A stretch of DNA of 64,000 nucleotides from RGIG3009 sp045596745. GTDB lineage: Bacteria; Bacillota; Clostridia; Oscillospirales; Acutalibacteraceae. The stretch spans positions 1-64,000 of the forward strand of contig JAZODA010000004.1 in the NCBI GenBank assembly GCA_045596745.1, in the 5' to 3' direction. Of the stretch, positions 7,468-16,585 are shown one piece after another. The position numbers and the translations under genes were made by a program. Each line of letters begins with the position of its first letter. The stretch's first letter is position 1. Under the pieces are notes generated by a model, which was given only the letters and a program-made list of their open reading frames with translations, was not told where the DNA came from and did no database searches.

Positions 7468-8315
7468 ACCATCTCTCCCTCCTGCCGACGCCGACGATAT
7501 TCACGCGGCGGACAACCGTACAACCGCGAAAACAATCGGCTGAAATACAACGGGTTTTCATACCCCGACAAGCGTGCCGCCTCCCCCACCGTGCAATCGG
7601 TGGTCGAGAGCAGCTCTTTTGCTTTTGTCATACGAATATTCATCAGATACTGTTGCGGAGAAGCGCCCATCTGCCGACGGAAGAGCCGTGAAAACCAGCA
7701 CACCTCCACATGGAACTGTGCCGCCAGCTCCGCCACCGAGAGAGGCTCGGCAAACCGCCGCTCCATCTCGCGCACCGCTTTTTCAATCATCGTCGAGCGC
7801 GGCGTATCGGTATTCGCACCATCCACGTAACGCGCCATACGCACAAGCAGCATCTGCAGCTGCGCCGCCGTCATCTCCATCCCGAGCGGACGTTTTAACT
7901 GCAGCTCGCGGATGATACTCCCGAACAGCTCGGCATACCGCGTATCGGTTCCGACCATATGCACCCCTGCGGTAATGCCGCATTGCAGGAGCAACGCGTC
8001 CGCTTCGGTGCCGGTAAAATGAATCCAGTATATCTCGGGGGCGTTTTCCAGTTCATAGATGTACTCCTGCACCTGAAACGGTGAGTACAGCACCATACCG
8101 CCCGCTTTTACCGTGTGCCACGTGCCGTCAACACAAAAGTCAGCTGTACCGTCTGCGACATATAACAGCTGATAGTCGGAGCGTCCGTGAGGTCGATACG
8201 TATGATAATGCTCCATTGCCACAAACCGATAGTGTCCGCAACTCATTACCAGCAACGGCGCTTCGCACGGCGGCGCTGCTTCGTCCGGAACCAGGTATCC
8301 CGAATGGTTAATCAT
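7464..8315 (-). CDS. AraC family regulator, likely of the divergent lacZ
   Basis: A 283-residue transcription factor with an N-terminal cupin-like sugar-sensing half (HYHTYRPHGRSDYQLLYV) and a C-terminal double helix-turn-helix (residues about 180-280), ending in the typical NPLYFSRLFSRLYGCPPREYR. ATG 8315 is chosen for its upstream GGAGGGGG; the longer frame from 8393 crosses the promoter. It is divergent from a GH2 beta-galactosidase whose -10 box has no good -35, the pattern expected of an activator-dependent promoter. Regulation of lacZ is inferred from this layout. Confidence 0.88.
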   Translation of the reverse strand: MINHSGYLVPDEAAPPCEAPLLVMSCGHYRFVAMEHYHTYRPHGRSDYQLLYVADGTADFCVDGTWHTVKAGGMVLYSPFQVQEYIYELENAPEIYWIHFTGTEADALLLQCGITAGVHMVGTDTRYAELFGSIIRELQLKRPLGMEMTAAQLQMLLVRMARYVDGANTDTPRSTMIEKAVREMERRFAEPLSVAELAAQFHVEVCWFSRLFRRQMGASPQQYLMNIRMTKAKELLSTTDCTVGEAARLSGYENPLYFSRLFSRLYGCPPREYRRRRQEGEMV

Positions 8316-8334
8316 ACTCTCACCCCCTCCTCGC

Positions 8335-8363
8335 AGTATACCAAATCTATGTTGGATTGTAAA
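8335..8363 (-). promoter_or_regulatory. Promoter of the AraC regulator / mtaB unit
   Basis: Minus-strand TTTACA (8363-8358), 17-bp spacer, TATACT (8340-8335). Confidence 0.75.
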
Positions 8364-8420
8364 TACCGATTTGTGCATATTTTGGTCAAACACGCCTATG
8401 GTAATCCTGCCACATTCCGT

Positions 8421-8426
8421 TATACT
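8421..8426 (+). promoter_or_regulatory. lacZ -10 box without a clear -35
   Basis: TATACT about 20 bases before the ribosome site. Positions 17-18 bases upstream (TATGGT/ATGGTA) do not match a -35 box, suggesting dependence on an activator such as the divergent AraC protein. Confidence 0.55.
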
Positions 8427-8446
8427 GAAAACAGAAAAGGAGTGAT

Positions 8447-11400
8447 ATGTCTATGTTGTTCCCGAAGTACTATGAAGACGCGTCCACCCTGCATGTCGGC
8501 ACGCTGCCGCCGCGTGCGTATTACATTCCGTTTGCTACGGCTGCGGCAGACGCTGTGCGTGAAGACCGCACCGTTTCCGACCGCTTTGTGCTGTTAAACG
8601 GCACGTGGGATTTCGCCTACTATACCGATGTGCGTGAGGTTGTCGCTCCGTTTTGGGGCAAGGATGCCGACCGCTCGGCGTTCAAGCCGCTGCCTGTCCC
8701 CTCGGTGTGGCAGCGCCACGGCTACGACCAAAACCAGTACACCAACATCAACTATCCCATCCCCTACGATCCGCCGTATGTGCCGCTGGAAAATCCCTGC
8801 GGTGCGTACTATCGTACCTTCACGGTGGACAAAGAGGCTCTCGCGCTGCGTTGCTTCTTGAACTTTGAAGGCGTGGACTCCTGCTTCGCGGTGTGGGTCA
8901 ACGGCAATTTTGTCGGTTACAGCCAGGTTTCCCACGCCAGCAGCGAATGGGATATCACCGATTATCTGCACGAAGGCGAAAACGAGCTCGCTGTGATGGT
9001 GCTGAAGTGGTGCGACGGCACGTATTTGGAAGACCAGGATAAGTTCCGCTCCTCCGGTATTTTCCGCGATGTGTTCCTCCTGTTCCGTCCCACCGAGCAT
9101 CTGCGCGACTTCACCGTCACAACGCCGCTGTCACCCGACCACGCCACTGCCGAAGTCAAGGTTTCTCCTGTGTTCAGCGGCAATCCGTTTGCTGTGACGT
9201 ATACCCTCACCGATGCCGAGGGCAACCTCGTTGCGAGCGCCACCTCGGACACCACCGTGTCACTTGCGGTAAACGCTCCTATCCTTTGGAACAGCGAGTC
9301 GCCGTATCTGTACACCCTAACCATGCAAGCGGCAGATGAGTGCATCGCCACGACGGTCGGCATTCGCGAAGTTTACACGAAAAACGGTGTGTTCTACATC
9401 AACGGCCAGAACATCACCTTCCACGGTGTCAACCGCCACGACAGCGATCCGTTCACCGGCCCTGCCGTCAGCCGCGAGCAGGTGCTCAAAGACCTTCGCC
9501 TGATGAAAGAGCATAACGTCAACGCCATCCGCACCAGCCATTATCCGTGCAACCCGTGGATGGTGGAATTGTGCGACAAGTACGGCTTCTATCTCATCGA
9601 CGAGGGCGACATTGAAAGCCACGGCGATATTTTCCTCTACCCCAGCGAAAACCAGTACAATCGCACCACCAACGATCCGCAGTTCCACAAAGCGGTTCTC
9701 GATCGTATGGCGCTGTTGTATCATCGCGACAAAAACCGTCCCAGCGTGGTTATCTGGTCGGTCGGTAACGAGGCAGGTTGCGGCAAGGCGATTTCCGATG
9801 CGTGGACATGGCTCAAAGAAACCGACCCCACCCGCGCAAATCACTACGAGTGCTGTGACGAATTTCGTGCCCATCTCTATGTGGAAGAGGATTTGGTAAA
9901 CCCCAACTTCAAATCGCTGGATTTGTACAGCCGGATGTATGCATCCGTGGACGCCTTGGCGGAAAATATGCGTATCCAATCCGCACTTCCGCCCGAAGAA
10001 CGTAAGCCGTTTGTGTTGTGCGAATACTGCCACGCGATGGGCAACGGCCCCGGTGATTTGGAAGAATACCAGCAGATGTTTATGCAGTACGACGGTCTGT
10101 GCGGCGGCTTCGTTTGGGAATGGTGTGACCACGCCCAGTATGACGGCATCGCACCCGATGGTCGTCCGCGTTTCCTCTATGGCGGCGATTCGGGCGAGTT
10201 CCCGCACGACGGCAACTTCTGTATGGATGGTCTGGTATACCCCGACCGCCGTCCGCATACCGGTCTGTTGGAACTGAAAAATGTCCTGCGTCCCGCTCGT
10301 ATCACCAAGAGCGAAGTCGGCGGTTTTGTCATCCGCAACCTGCTGGATTTCACCTATCTGGACGAGTATCTGACGATGTCCTACGAAATCTCCTGCGATG
10401 GTAAGGTCGTCGCCGTCGGCGACGTTGACGACAAGCTGCTTCACGTTGCTCCGCACGAAACGGCATCCTTCCCGGTGAAAATTGATATGCCGAAGCAAGG
10501 ACACTGCCGCGTGCGTTTCATCCAGAAGCTGAAGCGCGCTACCGCCCTTCTCCCCGTCGGTCACGATCTCGGCTTTGAAGAGATTGTTCTGCGCCCCTTT
10601 GAAGCGCGCGCTCCGTACACGGCAGAGGGTGCTGCTCCCACCGTCGTCGAAGAGGGTCACACCCACATCATCGACGGCAAGGAGTTCCGCTACGTCTACA
10701 ACTGCGACAACGGTCTGTTTATCTCGCTTGCCAAGTGTGGCGAGGAGCGCTTGACAGAGCCGATGTCCTACGCCGTTTGGCGCGCACCGATTGATAACGA
10801 CCGTCATATCAACGCCGAGCTTATCGATCATCGCTACAACCGTCTGGTGCCTCGCGGATACGAAACCACCGTTGAGACAGTGGACAACACAATCAAGCTG
10901 CGCACCGTATGGTCGATGGCAGGCGTATCCCGTCAGCCGTTGCTTCGCGGTGTCAGCGAGTGGATTGTTTATCCTGACGGCGCGCTGGATATGACGATTT
11001 CGGTTGACAAGCACATCCACACACCGTTCCTGCCGCGCTTCGGTATTACGCTGAACCTGCCGAAAGCTGCCGACTGTGTCAAATACCGTGGCAGAGGCCC
11101 GACAGAAAACTATGTCGACAAGCGTCACGCCACTTGGTTTGGTGAGTTTGAAAGCCGCGTTGCCGACCAGCACGAGGATTACCTCTTCCCGCAGGAGAAC
11201 GGCAACCACACCGAATGCGAATGGCTGACCATCGGCGGAATGGAGGTCGAAGCCACCGCCCGTCCGTTCAGCTTCTCGGTTTCCCCCTACACCGTGGAGG
11301 AACTGACAAGAGCGGCACATCCGTTTGAACTGGTTGAAAGCGACAACACCGTGTTGCATCTCGACTTTATGCAAAGCGGTGTCGGCTCGAACAGCTGCGG

Positions 11401-11470
11401 CCCGAAACTGGATTCTCGCTGGCAGTTAAACGCCCGTCACTTCACCTTCTCGTTGCTGCTGAAACCGTAA
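8447..11470 (+). CDS. lacZ: GH2 beta-galactosidase, LacZ type
   Basis: A 1007-residue cytoplasmic (no signal peptide) glycosidase of the long LacZ type. In order: jelly-roll sugar-binding domain with NYPIPYDPPYVP, immunoglobulin-like domains, TIM barrel with GVNRHDSDPFTG, acid/base Glu442 in VGNEAGCG, nucleophile Glu526 in CEYCHAMGNGPG, and a C-terminal Bgal small-chain domain (KYRGRGPTENYVDK, then SPYT). Two possible ATGs (8447, 8453) share one AGGAG; the first is used here. Transcribed away from an AraC regulator and ended by a strong hairpin. It probably hydrolyses imported beta-galactosides, but the exact substrate cannot be told from sequence. Confidence 0.93.
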   Translation: MSMLFPKYYEDASTLHVGTLPPRAYYIPFATAAADAVREDRTVSDRFVLLNGTWDFAYYTDVREVVAPFWGKDADRSAFKPLPVPSVWQRHGYDQNQYTNINYPIPYDPPYVPLENPCGAYYRTFTVDKEALALRCFLNFEGVDSCFAVWVNGNFVGYSQVSHASSEWDITDYLHEGENELAVMVLKWCDGTYLEDQDKFRSSGIFRDVFLLFRPTEHLRDFTVTTPLSPDHATAEVKVSPVFSGNPFAVTYTLTDAEGNLVASATSDTTVSLAVNAPILWNSESPYLYTLTMQAADECIATTVGIREVYTKNGVFYINGQNITFHGVNRHDSDPFTGPAVSREQVLKDLRLMKEHNVNAIRTSHYPCNPWMVELCDKYGFYLIDEGDIESHGDIFLYPSENQYNRTTNDPQFHKAVLDRMALLYHRDKNRPSVVIWSVGNEAGCGKAISDAWTWLKETDPTRANHYECCDEFRAHLYVEEDLVNPNFKSLDLYSRMYASVDALAENMRIQSALPPEERKPFVLCEYCHAMGNGPGDLEEYQQMFMQYDGLCGGFVWEWCDHAQYDGIAPDGRPRFLYGGDSGEFPHDGNFCMDGLVYPDRRPHTGLLELKNVLRPARITKSEVGGFVIRNLLDFTYLDEYLTMSYEISCDGKVVAVGDVDDKLLHVAPHETASFPVKIDMPKQGHCRVRFIQKLKRATALLPVGHDLGFEEIVLRPFEARAPYTAEGAAPTVVEEGHTHIIDGKEFRYVYNCDNGLFISLAKCGEERLTEPMSYAVWRAPIDNDRHINAELIDHRYNRLVPRGYETTVETVDNTIKLRTVWSMAGVSRQPLLRGVSEWIVYPDGALDMTISVDKHIHTPFLPRFGITLNLPKAADCVKYRGRGPTENYVDKRHATWFGEFESRVADQHEDYLFPQENGNHTECEWLTIGGMEVEATARPFSFSVSPYTVEELTRAAHPFELVESDNTVLHLDFMQSGVGSNSCGPKLDSRWQLNARHFTFSLLLKP

Positions 11471-11474
11471 TAAA

Positions 11475-11510
11475 AACCGCCCCGGCGCGTCGCGCCGGGG
11501 CGGTTCTCTT
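11475..11510. terminator. GC-rich bidirectional terminator
   Basis: AACCGCCCCGGCGCG and its complement CGCGCCGGGGCGGTT form a long stem, followed by TCTCTTTAT. Sits between convergent lacZ and the membrane-anchored GH16 gene. Confidence 0.85.
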
Positions 11511-11516
11511 TATACG

Positions 11517-13130
11517 TTATTTCTTCTTGAGACGGAGGAACAAGAACACACCGCCACCGACCGCTAACGCCACAAAGCACGCAATCAGAAGCCCAATCAT
11601 CCAACCGGGTAACGATTTATCCGGCTCTGTCGGTGCTTCACCGCTGACAGGCTTGGTCACTTGTGTGCTGCCTGTCGTTTCAGACTGCGTGGTCGTAACG
11701 CTCTCACTCGTCGGCTCTGCCGATGCCACCGTGGTGGTCTCCACACCGTCCGTAGGCTCCACCGTCGTCACCGTCGTAGTGGCGGTGGGCTGCTTGGTGG
11801 TCGTGGTCACTTTGGTGGTCGTCGTCTTTGTCGGCGCTTTGGTGGTGGTCGTCGCCTTGGTGGTCGTAGTGGTCGGCTGCGTCACCACCGGCTTGTCGCC
11901 GCCCTTTTGCCAGATACGAATGTAATCCATCTCCAGCGGCACGTTGTCCATACCGGCGATAAACAGCATCATATCCCAATCGTCAATCGGAGAAAACACG
12001 CCGTCGAAGCGGATTTCGCCCGATTTCACCGAGTTAAGCGGAGTCGGGGTTTCGTTTTCGCCCCACGTTTGATAGTAGGTGGGAACGCCATCGCAGAAGC
12101 TCATCAGGTAGCCTTCATCCCACAGCCAACCCAGCGTGTGCCACTCTTCGTCTGCCAGACCGCCTTTTTCAAGGTAGCTGCCGGAAGACCAGTTGCGGCC
12201 GCCTGCGGCATCCTCCAAATCGTGCAGCGTCACGCCGTAGTACTGCTTGCCCGGCTCGCCGTAATACTCATACCAGTCAGCCTCAACATAGCGACCGCTC
12301 GTCAGACCCTCTGCCCAGTTTTCCAGCGGCAGCGACCAGATGGCCGTTTTGCCTTTCTGACCGTCGGTGCTTACCGCGTGCGGCATACGCACACGCGCTT
12401 CGATATAACCCTGCTTAAAGGTGTAGCCAACGTGCGTCTCACAGTCAACCGTGCTGGCGCCGATGGTGTAGGTTCTGTCCTCGCTCCGGAGGGTCAGCAC
12501 GCCGTCTTTGACAAAGTAGTCGCTGGGTTTCAGATCTTCCTGCGACCAACGACGCTTGACATACCATTTGTAACCCTCTTTGCCGGTGGACTGGCTGTCA
12601 AAGCTCTCGAGCGAATCGAAATCGTCACTAAAGGTCAAATCGTACATTCCTGCCTGCATTACCGCTTCGTACGCCGCTTCGTCCGCAGGTACGTAACGAT
12701 CCTTTGCCACACGCAGGTTGGTCTGGCGGGTGTTGTTCTTTTCGCTGACTTCGTAAATTTCATCCGCTGCATCCACGCGCGCCGAAATCATCTTATCACC
12801 GGCAACCGCCGTCCAGGAAGGAGAGGTCAGCTTTACTGTTCTTCCCGCCGCCAACGGTTCGGAATTCGTCAGACGAAACAGACGATCTCCGCCGTAGCAG
12901 ATATCCACAGCGAACGAATCCGCCGGGATTGTACCGCTGTTTTTCACCGTTACCGAGAATATCAGCTTGGTGCCGGGCTTTACCTGTCCGTCACCGCCGC
13001 TCCAATCCAGCACCGTCACGGACAAATCCGCGGCGCCGGTCGCAGGCTCGGCACTTACCGACACACCGCTCATCAGCGACATCATCATAACCAGCATCGC
13101 CAACACGGCAATCATACGTTTCACTCGCAT
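11517..13130 (-). CDS. Membrane-anchored GH16-type glycoside hydrolase with CARDB domain
   Basis: A 537-residue exported protein. A signal peptide (1-27, cleavage near VSA-EP) is followed by a CARDB-like adhesion/immunoglobulin domain (about 34-142), a GH16-type beta-jelly-roll (about 165-435) with catalytic motif E283-A-D-W-Y-E288, a Thr-rich linker of TTTTK-type repeats, and a C-terminal membrane helix plus basic stop (FLRLKKK). GH16 enzymes cut beta-1,3/1,4-glucans, galactans and related polymers; the substrate is unknown. The start at 13130 has GGAGGG upstream; the longer frame to 13217 crosses the promoter. The EADWYE motif links it to the cytoplasmic EPDWME paralogs at 22.8-26.9 kb. Confidence 0.85.
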   Translation of the reverse strand: MRVKRMIAVLAMLVMMMSLMSGVSVSAEPATGAADLSVTVLDWSGGDGQVKPGTKLIFSVTVKNSGTIPADSFAVDICYGGDRLFRLTNSEPLAAGRTVKLTSPSWTAVAGDKMISARVDAADEIYEVSEKNNTRQTNLRVAKDRYVPADEAAYEAVMQAGMYDLTFSDDFDSLESFDSQSTGKEGYKWYVKRRWSQEDLKPSDYFVKDGVLTLRSEDRTYTIGASTVDCETHVGYTFKQGYIEARVRMPHAVSTDGQKGKTAIWSLPLENWAEGLTSGRYVEADWYEYYGEPGKQYYGVTLHDLEDAAGGRNWSSGSYLEKGGLADEEWHTLGWLWDEGYLMSFCDGVPTYYQTWGENETPTPLNSVKSGEIRFDGVFSPIDDWDMMLFIAGMDNVPLEMDYIRIWQKGGDKPVVTQPTTTTTKATTTTKAPTKTTTTKVTTTTKQPTATTTVTTVEPTDGVETTTVASAEPTSESVTTTQSETTGSTQVTKPVSGEAPTEPDKSLPGWMIGLLIACFVALAVGGGVFLFLRLKKK

Positions 13131-13163
13131 ATCGTTTCCCTCCATGCGTAAAATAGCACTATC

Positions 13164-13192
13164 AGTATACCAAACAAAGCAGGCGAGCGCAA
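13164..13192 (-). promoter_or_regulatory. Promoter of the membrane-anchored GH16 gene
   Basis: Minus-strand TTGCGC (13192-13187), 17-bp spacer, TATACT (13169-13164). Confidence 0.7.
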
Positions 13193-13215
13193 CCGCTTTT
13201 TCGCACTCCCTCGAC

Positions 13216-13248
13216 AATAAAAACAGCCGGGCGATATCGCTCGGCTGT
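13216..13248 (-). terminator. Terminator of the GH16 lipoprotein - mntP operon
   Basis: ACAGCCG-GCGATATCGC-CGGCTGT type hairpin (13223-13248), followed on the minus strand by TTTTTATT. It closes the operon that runs leftward from 15537. Confidence 0.85.
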
Positions 13249-13259
13249 CTCTCTTTTAC

Positions 13260-13757
13260 TTACTCTTCGACAGGCAGTTTCTTCAGTTGTGCGGCGGCTT
13301 TTACGCCCTCAATCAGATAGTACAAAACCCACACGGCAAACACAAAGCCGATAACCGTCGGCAACAAATCGATGTCGTAGCCCGGTGTGTTGGCGTGGCT
13401 GAAAGCGATAAACAGCAGCACCACACGCACCACGCAATCGATAATGAAGACAATGAGCGAGGTTTTCAGCCAGACGGTACGCTTTTTGCAGAACAGCCAG
13501 CACAGGAAATACAGCACCAGCACCGCGACAAGAACCACCGCCGCCAAAATGATGATGTACAACTTTCCGAGCGGCGCATAATAGTTGCCCATCGCAAAGC
13601 CGAGTGCCACCTCCGTCAGTGCCGACGAAAACACAAACACCGTCTCCGACTTGGCAAATACGACAATCGCCAGGTTCGCCACCGTCAAAAACAGCATAAT
13701 CAGCAGACCCGAACGCGCCTTGTTCACTTTTCCCAACAAAACAGATTTATCCGCCAT
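13260..13757 (-). CDS. Four-helix membrane protein of unknown function
   Basis: A 165-residue protein with four clear hydrophobic segments (about 17-35, 66-90, 98-115 and 128-147), short loops and a charged C-terminus ending KKLPVEE. No family is recognised. It begins 3 bases after the mntP stop, so it is certainly cotranscribed with it and possibly coupled to it, and it is the last gene before a terminator. Confidence 0.7.
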   Translation of the reverse strand: MADKSVLLGKVNKARSGLLIMLFLTVANLAIVVFAKSETVFVFSSALTEVALGFAMGNYYAPLGKLYIIILAAVVLVAVLVLYFLCWLFCKKRTVWLKTSLIVFIIDCVVRVVLLFIAFSHANTPGYDIDLLPTVIGFVFAVWVLYYLIEGVKAAAQLKKLPVEE

Positions 13758-13760
13758 GGT

Positions 13761-14345
13761 TTAACCTCCCATCAAATGCTCACACAAAATCTTCAATCCG
13801 ATACCAATCAGCACCACGCCGCCTGCAATTTCCGCACGCTTTCCGTAGCGGTTGCCGGTGCAACAGCCAAGCCGCACGCCGATAAGGCAGGTGGCAAATG
13901 TAATCACGGCGATGACCGCACAGCAAATCAGGTAGCCGTACCACGGCTCCAGAATGCCGGTGCGCCCCAGCGCCATCGTCACGCCGACCGCCATCGCATC
14001 GATGCTGGTGGCGACCGCCATCATCAGCAACGTGCCCCAGCGGGTGGGATCACCCTCGGCGGCCTCTTCCTCGCCGTGGATTGCTTCCCACAGCATCTTG
14101 CCGCCGATAAACAAAAGCAAACCAAACGCCACCCAGTGGTCGATGCTGACAATCTGTGCAGCAAAAATGCCTGCCACCAGATAGCCAATCATCGGCATCA
14201 GGCCCTGAAACAAACCGAACGTACCTGCGATACGACAGGTTTGCCCCGGCGTTGCCCGCCCCAGCAAAATACCATTTCCGATGGACACCGCAAACGCATC
14301 CATCGAAAGACCCAGAGCGGTCAATAACAACGTGATAACATCCAT
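13761..14345 (-). CDS. mntP: MntP manganese efflux pump
   Basis: A 194-residue, six-helix membrane protein that exports Mn2+. The two DUF204 repeats are visible from the paired motifs LGLSMDAFAVSIGNG at the N-terminus and ATSIDAMAVGVTMAL in the second half, whose Asp residues are essential in the family. No yybP-ykoY manganese riboswitch fits in the 22-base gap upstream. The gene is instead read through from the GH16 lipoprotein gene, an unusual partner. Confidence 0.93.
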   Translation of the reverse strand: MDVITLLLTALGLSMDAFAVSIGNGILLGRATPGQTCRIAGTFGLFQGLMPMIGYLVAGIFAAQIVSIDHWVAFGLLLFIGGKMLWEAIHGEEEAAEGDPTRWGTLLMMAVATSIDAMAVGVTMALGRTGILEPWYGYLICCAVIAVITFATCLIGVRLGCCTGNRYGKRAEIAGGVVLIGIGLKILCEHLMGG

Positions 14346-14367
14346 ACTAAAGCCTCGCCTGTTTTAA

Positions 14368-15537
14368 TTATTCCTCGTACTCCCAGACACGCACCCAGTC
14401 CACATCAATCGGCCAGGTCTCGTGCGCACCGAGGAACAGCACCATATGGTCGACGTTCATAATGCTGTGTGCGCCGACCCACGTGCGCCCCTTCAGTGCC
14501 GGGGTATCAACCTCGTTCCACACCAGTGCTTCATCATCCGCGCTGTCGCGGTAATAGTACACCGGATAGTTGTCCTCCGAGAAACGCACCGAATGCATCA
14601 GCTCGCCGTCGAGATACCACGCAATGTAGTTCTCCGTCCACAGCGCCGCATAGGTGTGCCACTCGTTGTCCAGATAATCCTTAATCTCCATCGCACCCGT
14701 CGCGTTGGTGGCGTTGGTCGCAATCTGCTGCGAGCCGTCCTCCAGCTTCACGTGGTCGTGCAACGTACCGGTGTAGATAACGTCCGAATTCGGGTTGTCC
14801 GCCTCCATCTGATGCGCTTCCAGAATATCAAGCTCGCCGACGCGGTCCCATTTTTCGCCAACCACGTCAACCACGCTGACGCCCCAGAAAGACGGCCATC
14901 CGTTACGGCCCTCCGAGCGCAGGCTGAGATCCTCCACCGAGAAACGGATGCGCGCTTCGGCATATCCGAAGTTCATCGTGTAACCCGTTTTGCCGTTGGC
15001 ACTGAACGTGGGCAGGCCAATGGACGAAGGACAGGTTTTCGGCGCAAAGGTCATCACGCCGTCTTCAATAACAATCTCTTCACGAGTCAGCGTCACGCCC
15101 TTGTAGGGACGATCCACATACCAGTTGTAACCCTCTTTGCCTTCACCGCTGAAATCAATGGTATCGTACGAATCGAAGTCATCCGCAAAAGCCAGTTTCG
15201 TCATACCGAAATCCAGCGCCGCCTGCGGAATGTCCACGCCCTCGGCATTCGGTGTGGGGTTGGTGTTCGCCTGCTTCAGAATATCGCTGTCGGTCACCGC
15301 AGGCAAGCCGGTGTTCATCGGCGGCGCCTCACCCAGTGCCAGCGTGACACTTTCCGCATACTCTTTCGAAATCGTCGGCATCGTTACGCGCGTTGTCGTG
15401 GTGGTCGTCGCCGCCGTCGTGGTGGTTTCTCCATTCTTGTCGGTCGGCGCTGCCGCGCAGCCGCCGAGCGAAGCACACAGCACCACTGCTGCCAGCAGCA
15501 CCGTCATCGGTCGTTTACAGAGTTTAGATACACGCAT
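14368..15537 (-). CDS. GH16-type glycoside hydrolase, lipoprotein
   Basis: A 389-residue lipoprotein. The signal peptide has lipobox L24-G-G-C27, followed by a Thr-rich spacer and a GH16 jelly-roll (about 112-389) with canonical catalytic motif E235-L-D-I-L-E240 and the family ending VDWVRVWEYEE. The canonical motif distinguishes it from the EPDWME cytoplasmic group, but the opening DDFDSYDTIDFSGEGKEGYN is shared with them, so they are paralogs. Start at 15537 follows GGAGGG. It heads an operon with mntP and a membrane protein and is divergent from an AraC regulator that may control it. Confidence 0.87.
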   Translation of the reverse strand: MRVSKLCKRPMTVLLAAVVLCASLGGCAAAPTDKNGETTTTAATTTTTTRVTMPTISKEYAESVTLALGEAPPMNTGLPAVTDSDILKQANTNPTPNAEGVDIPQAALDFGMTKLAFADDFDSYDTIDFSGEGKEGYNWYVDRPYKGVTLTREEIVIEDGVMTFAPKTCPSSIGLPTFSANGKTGYTMNFGYAEARIRFSVEDLSLRSEGRNGWPSFWGVSVVDVVGEKWDRVGELDILEAHQMEADNPNSDVIYTGTLHDHVKLEDGSQQIATNATNATGAMEIKDYLDNEWHTYAALWTENYIAWYLDGELMHSVRFSEDNYPVYYYRDSADDEALVWNEVDTPALKGRTWVGAHSIMNVDHMVLFLGAHETWPIDVDWVRVWEYEE

Positions 15538-15572
15538 CTCTAATCCCTCCGCTCTTTTGACTTAATGTTACC

Positions 15573-15601
15573 AGTATACCAAACATCCCATCAAAATGCA
15601 A
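15573..15601 (-). promoter_or_regulatory. Promoter of the GH16 lipoprotein operon
   Basis: Minus-strand TTGCAT (15601-15596), 17-bp spacer, TATACT (15578-15573). Confidence 0.75.
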
Positions 15602-15629
15602 TGCCAACGCCCGAAAAACCCACACAGCA

Positions 15630-15658
15630 TTGACAGTTTCCCGCTCGCTCGCTATAAT
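15630..15658 (+). promoter_or_regulatory. Promoter of the divergent AraC regulator
   Basis: TTGACA (15630-15635), 17-bp spacer, TATAAT (15653-15658): full consensus. The -35 boxes of the two divergent promoters are about 28 bases apart. Confidence 0.9.
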
Positions 15659-15727
15659 AGGTAAATACCGGATATTTTGCATCCGCTTTTACGGTATATC
15701 ATCACAATTTTGACGGGTGGTGCGGCT

Positions 15728-16549
15728 ATGAACACCGAATCGATACACGAGTTTTTCTCCCTCTCCAACTGCACATTGCCGGTAACCGCCACCGTGTACT
15801 CCGCGCTTCCCTGTCAGACGCTGTTCCCTGCGCATTGGCATCAGCAGTTGGAACTGCTGGCGGTCATCGAGGGGGATATACGCGTTGTCTGCGGCGACAC
15901 GGTGCATACGCTGACAGCCGGTGAAGTGCTGTTTGTGAACCCTTATGAATCACATCTCGGTACAGCGGGCGAAAACGGCGTTACCTATCGCTGTATTATC
16001 GTCGAACCGTCGCTATGGTACGAAGCACTGGCAGAAGGCACCATTGCCGCTCTGCCTCGCATTCAAAACCGCATCGCGGACAGTGCTGTTGCGTCGATGA
16101 TTACCACTATCGAAGAAGAATATCGCGAAACCAAGCCCGGGTATGAATTGTTCGTCCGTGCCAATTTGCTGCTGATTTTCAGCCGCCTTTCACGACACTA
16201 TCGTGCGGCAGACACCGCCCCCGAAAGCGACGCTCGCATCGGCGATGTTATGCGCTACATCGGCAGTCACTACGCCGAGCCTCTGTCCACCCGCCATTTG
16301 GCAGATATGTTCGGATTTTCTCTTTCGTACTTTTGCCGCTATTTCAAAAACGCCACCGGCACGACCATTTTGGAATACATCAACGCCGTTCGCCTGAGCC
16401 ACGCTTGCCGTCTGCTGCAACAAACGGATATGCCTGTCAGCGGAATTGCCGCTCGCGTCGGCTACACGGGGACAAACTACTTTGTCCGCCAGTTTCACAC
16501 CAGTGTCGGTTGTTCTCCCCTGCAGTTCCGCAAACAAACACGATCTTAA
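15728..16549 (+). CDS. AraC family regulator with cupin sensor
   Basis: A 273-residue regulator. The N-terminal half has the cupin pattern HWHQQLELLAVIEGDIRV, and the C-terminal half has two helix-turn-helix motifs (MFGFSLSYFCRYFKNATGTT and GYTGTNYFVRQFHTSVGCSP). ATG 15728 is chosen; the longer frame from 15677 lies too close to the promoter. The ribosome site is weak (GGGTGG). Divergent from the GH16 lipoprotein operon, its likely target. Ended by a bidirectional hairpin. Confidence 0.88.
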   Translation: MNTESIHEFFSLSNCTLPVTATVYSALPCQTLFPAHWHQQLELLAVIEGDIRVVCGDTVHTLTAGEVLFVNPYESHLGTAGENGVTYRCIIVEPSLWYEALAEGTIAALPRIQNRIADSAVASMITTIEEEYRETKPGYELFVRANLLLIFSRLSRHYRAADTAPESDARIGDVMRYIGSHYAEPLSTRHLADMFGFSLSYFCRYFKNATGTTILEYINAVRLSHACRLLQQTDMPVSGIAARVGYTGTNYFVRQFHTSVGCSPLQFRKQTRS

Positions 16550-16552
16550 ACG

Positions 16553-16583
16553 AAAACCGCTCTCCGACGGAGAGCGGTTTTTT
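16553..16583. terminator. Bidirectional terminator between two AraC genes
   Basis: AAAACCGCTCTCC (16553-16565), loop GAC, GGAGAGCGGTTTT, then a T-run. It lies between convergent regulator genes. Confidence 0.9.
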
Positions 16584-16585
16584 GC

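Noticed and set aside
11700..11890. GTGGTGGTC-type microsatellite
   Set aside because: It encodes the Thr-rich linker of the anchored GH16 protein on the minus strand; similar tracts at 15390-15440, 28310-28400 and 52410-52450 are likewise Thr codons.
14346..14367. yybP-ykoY manganese riboswitch before mntP
   Set aside because: Only 22 bases separate mntP from the upstream gene, far too short.
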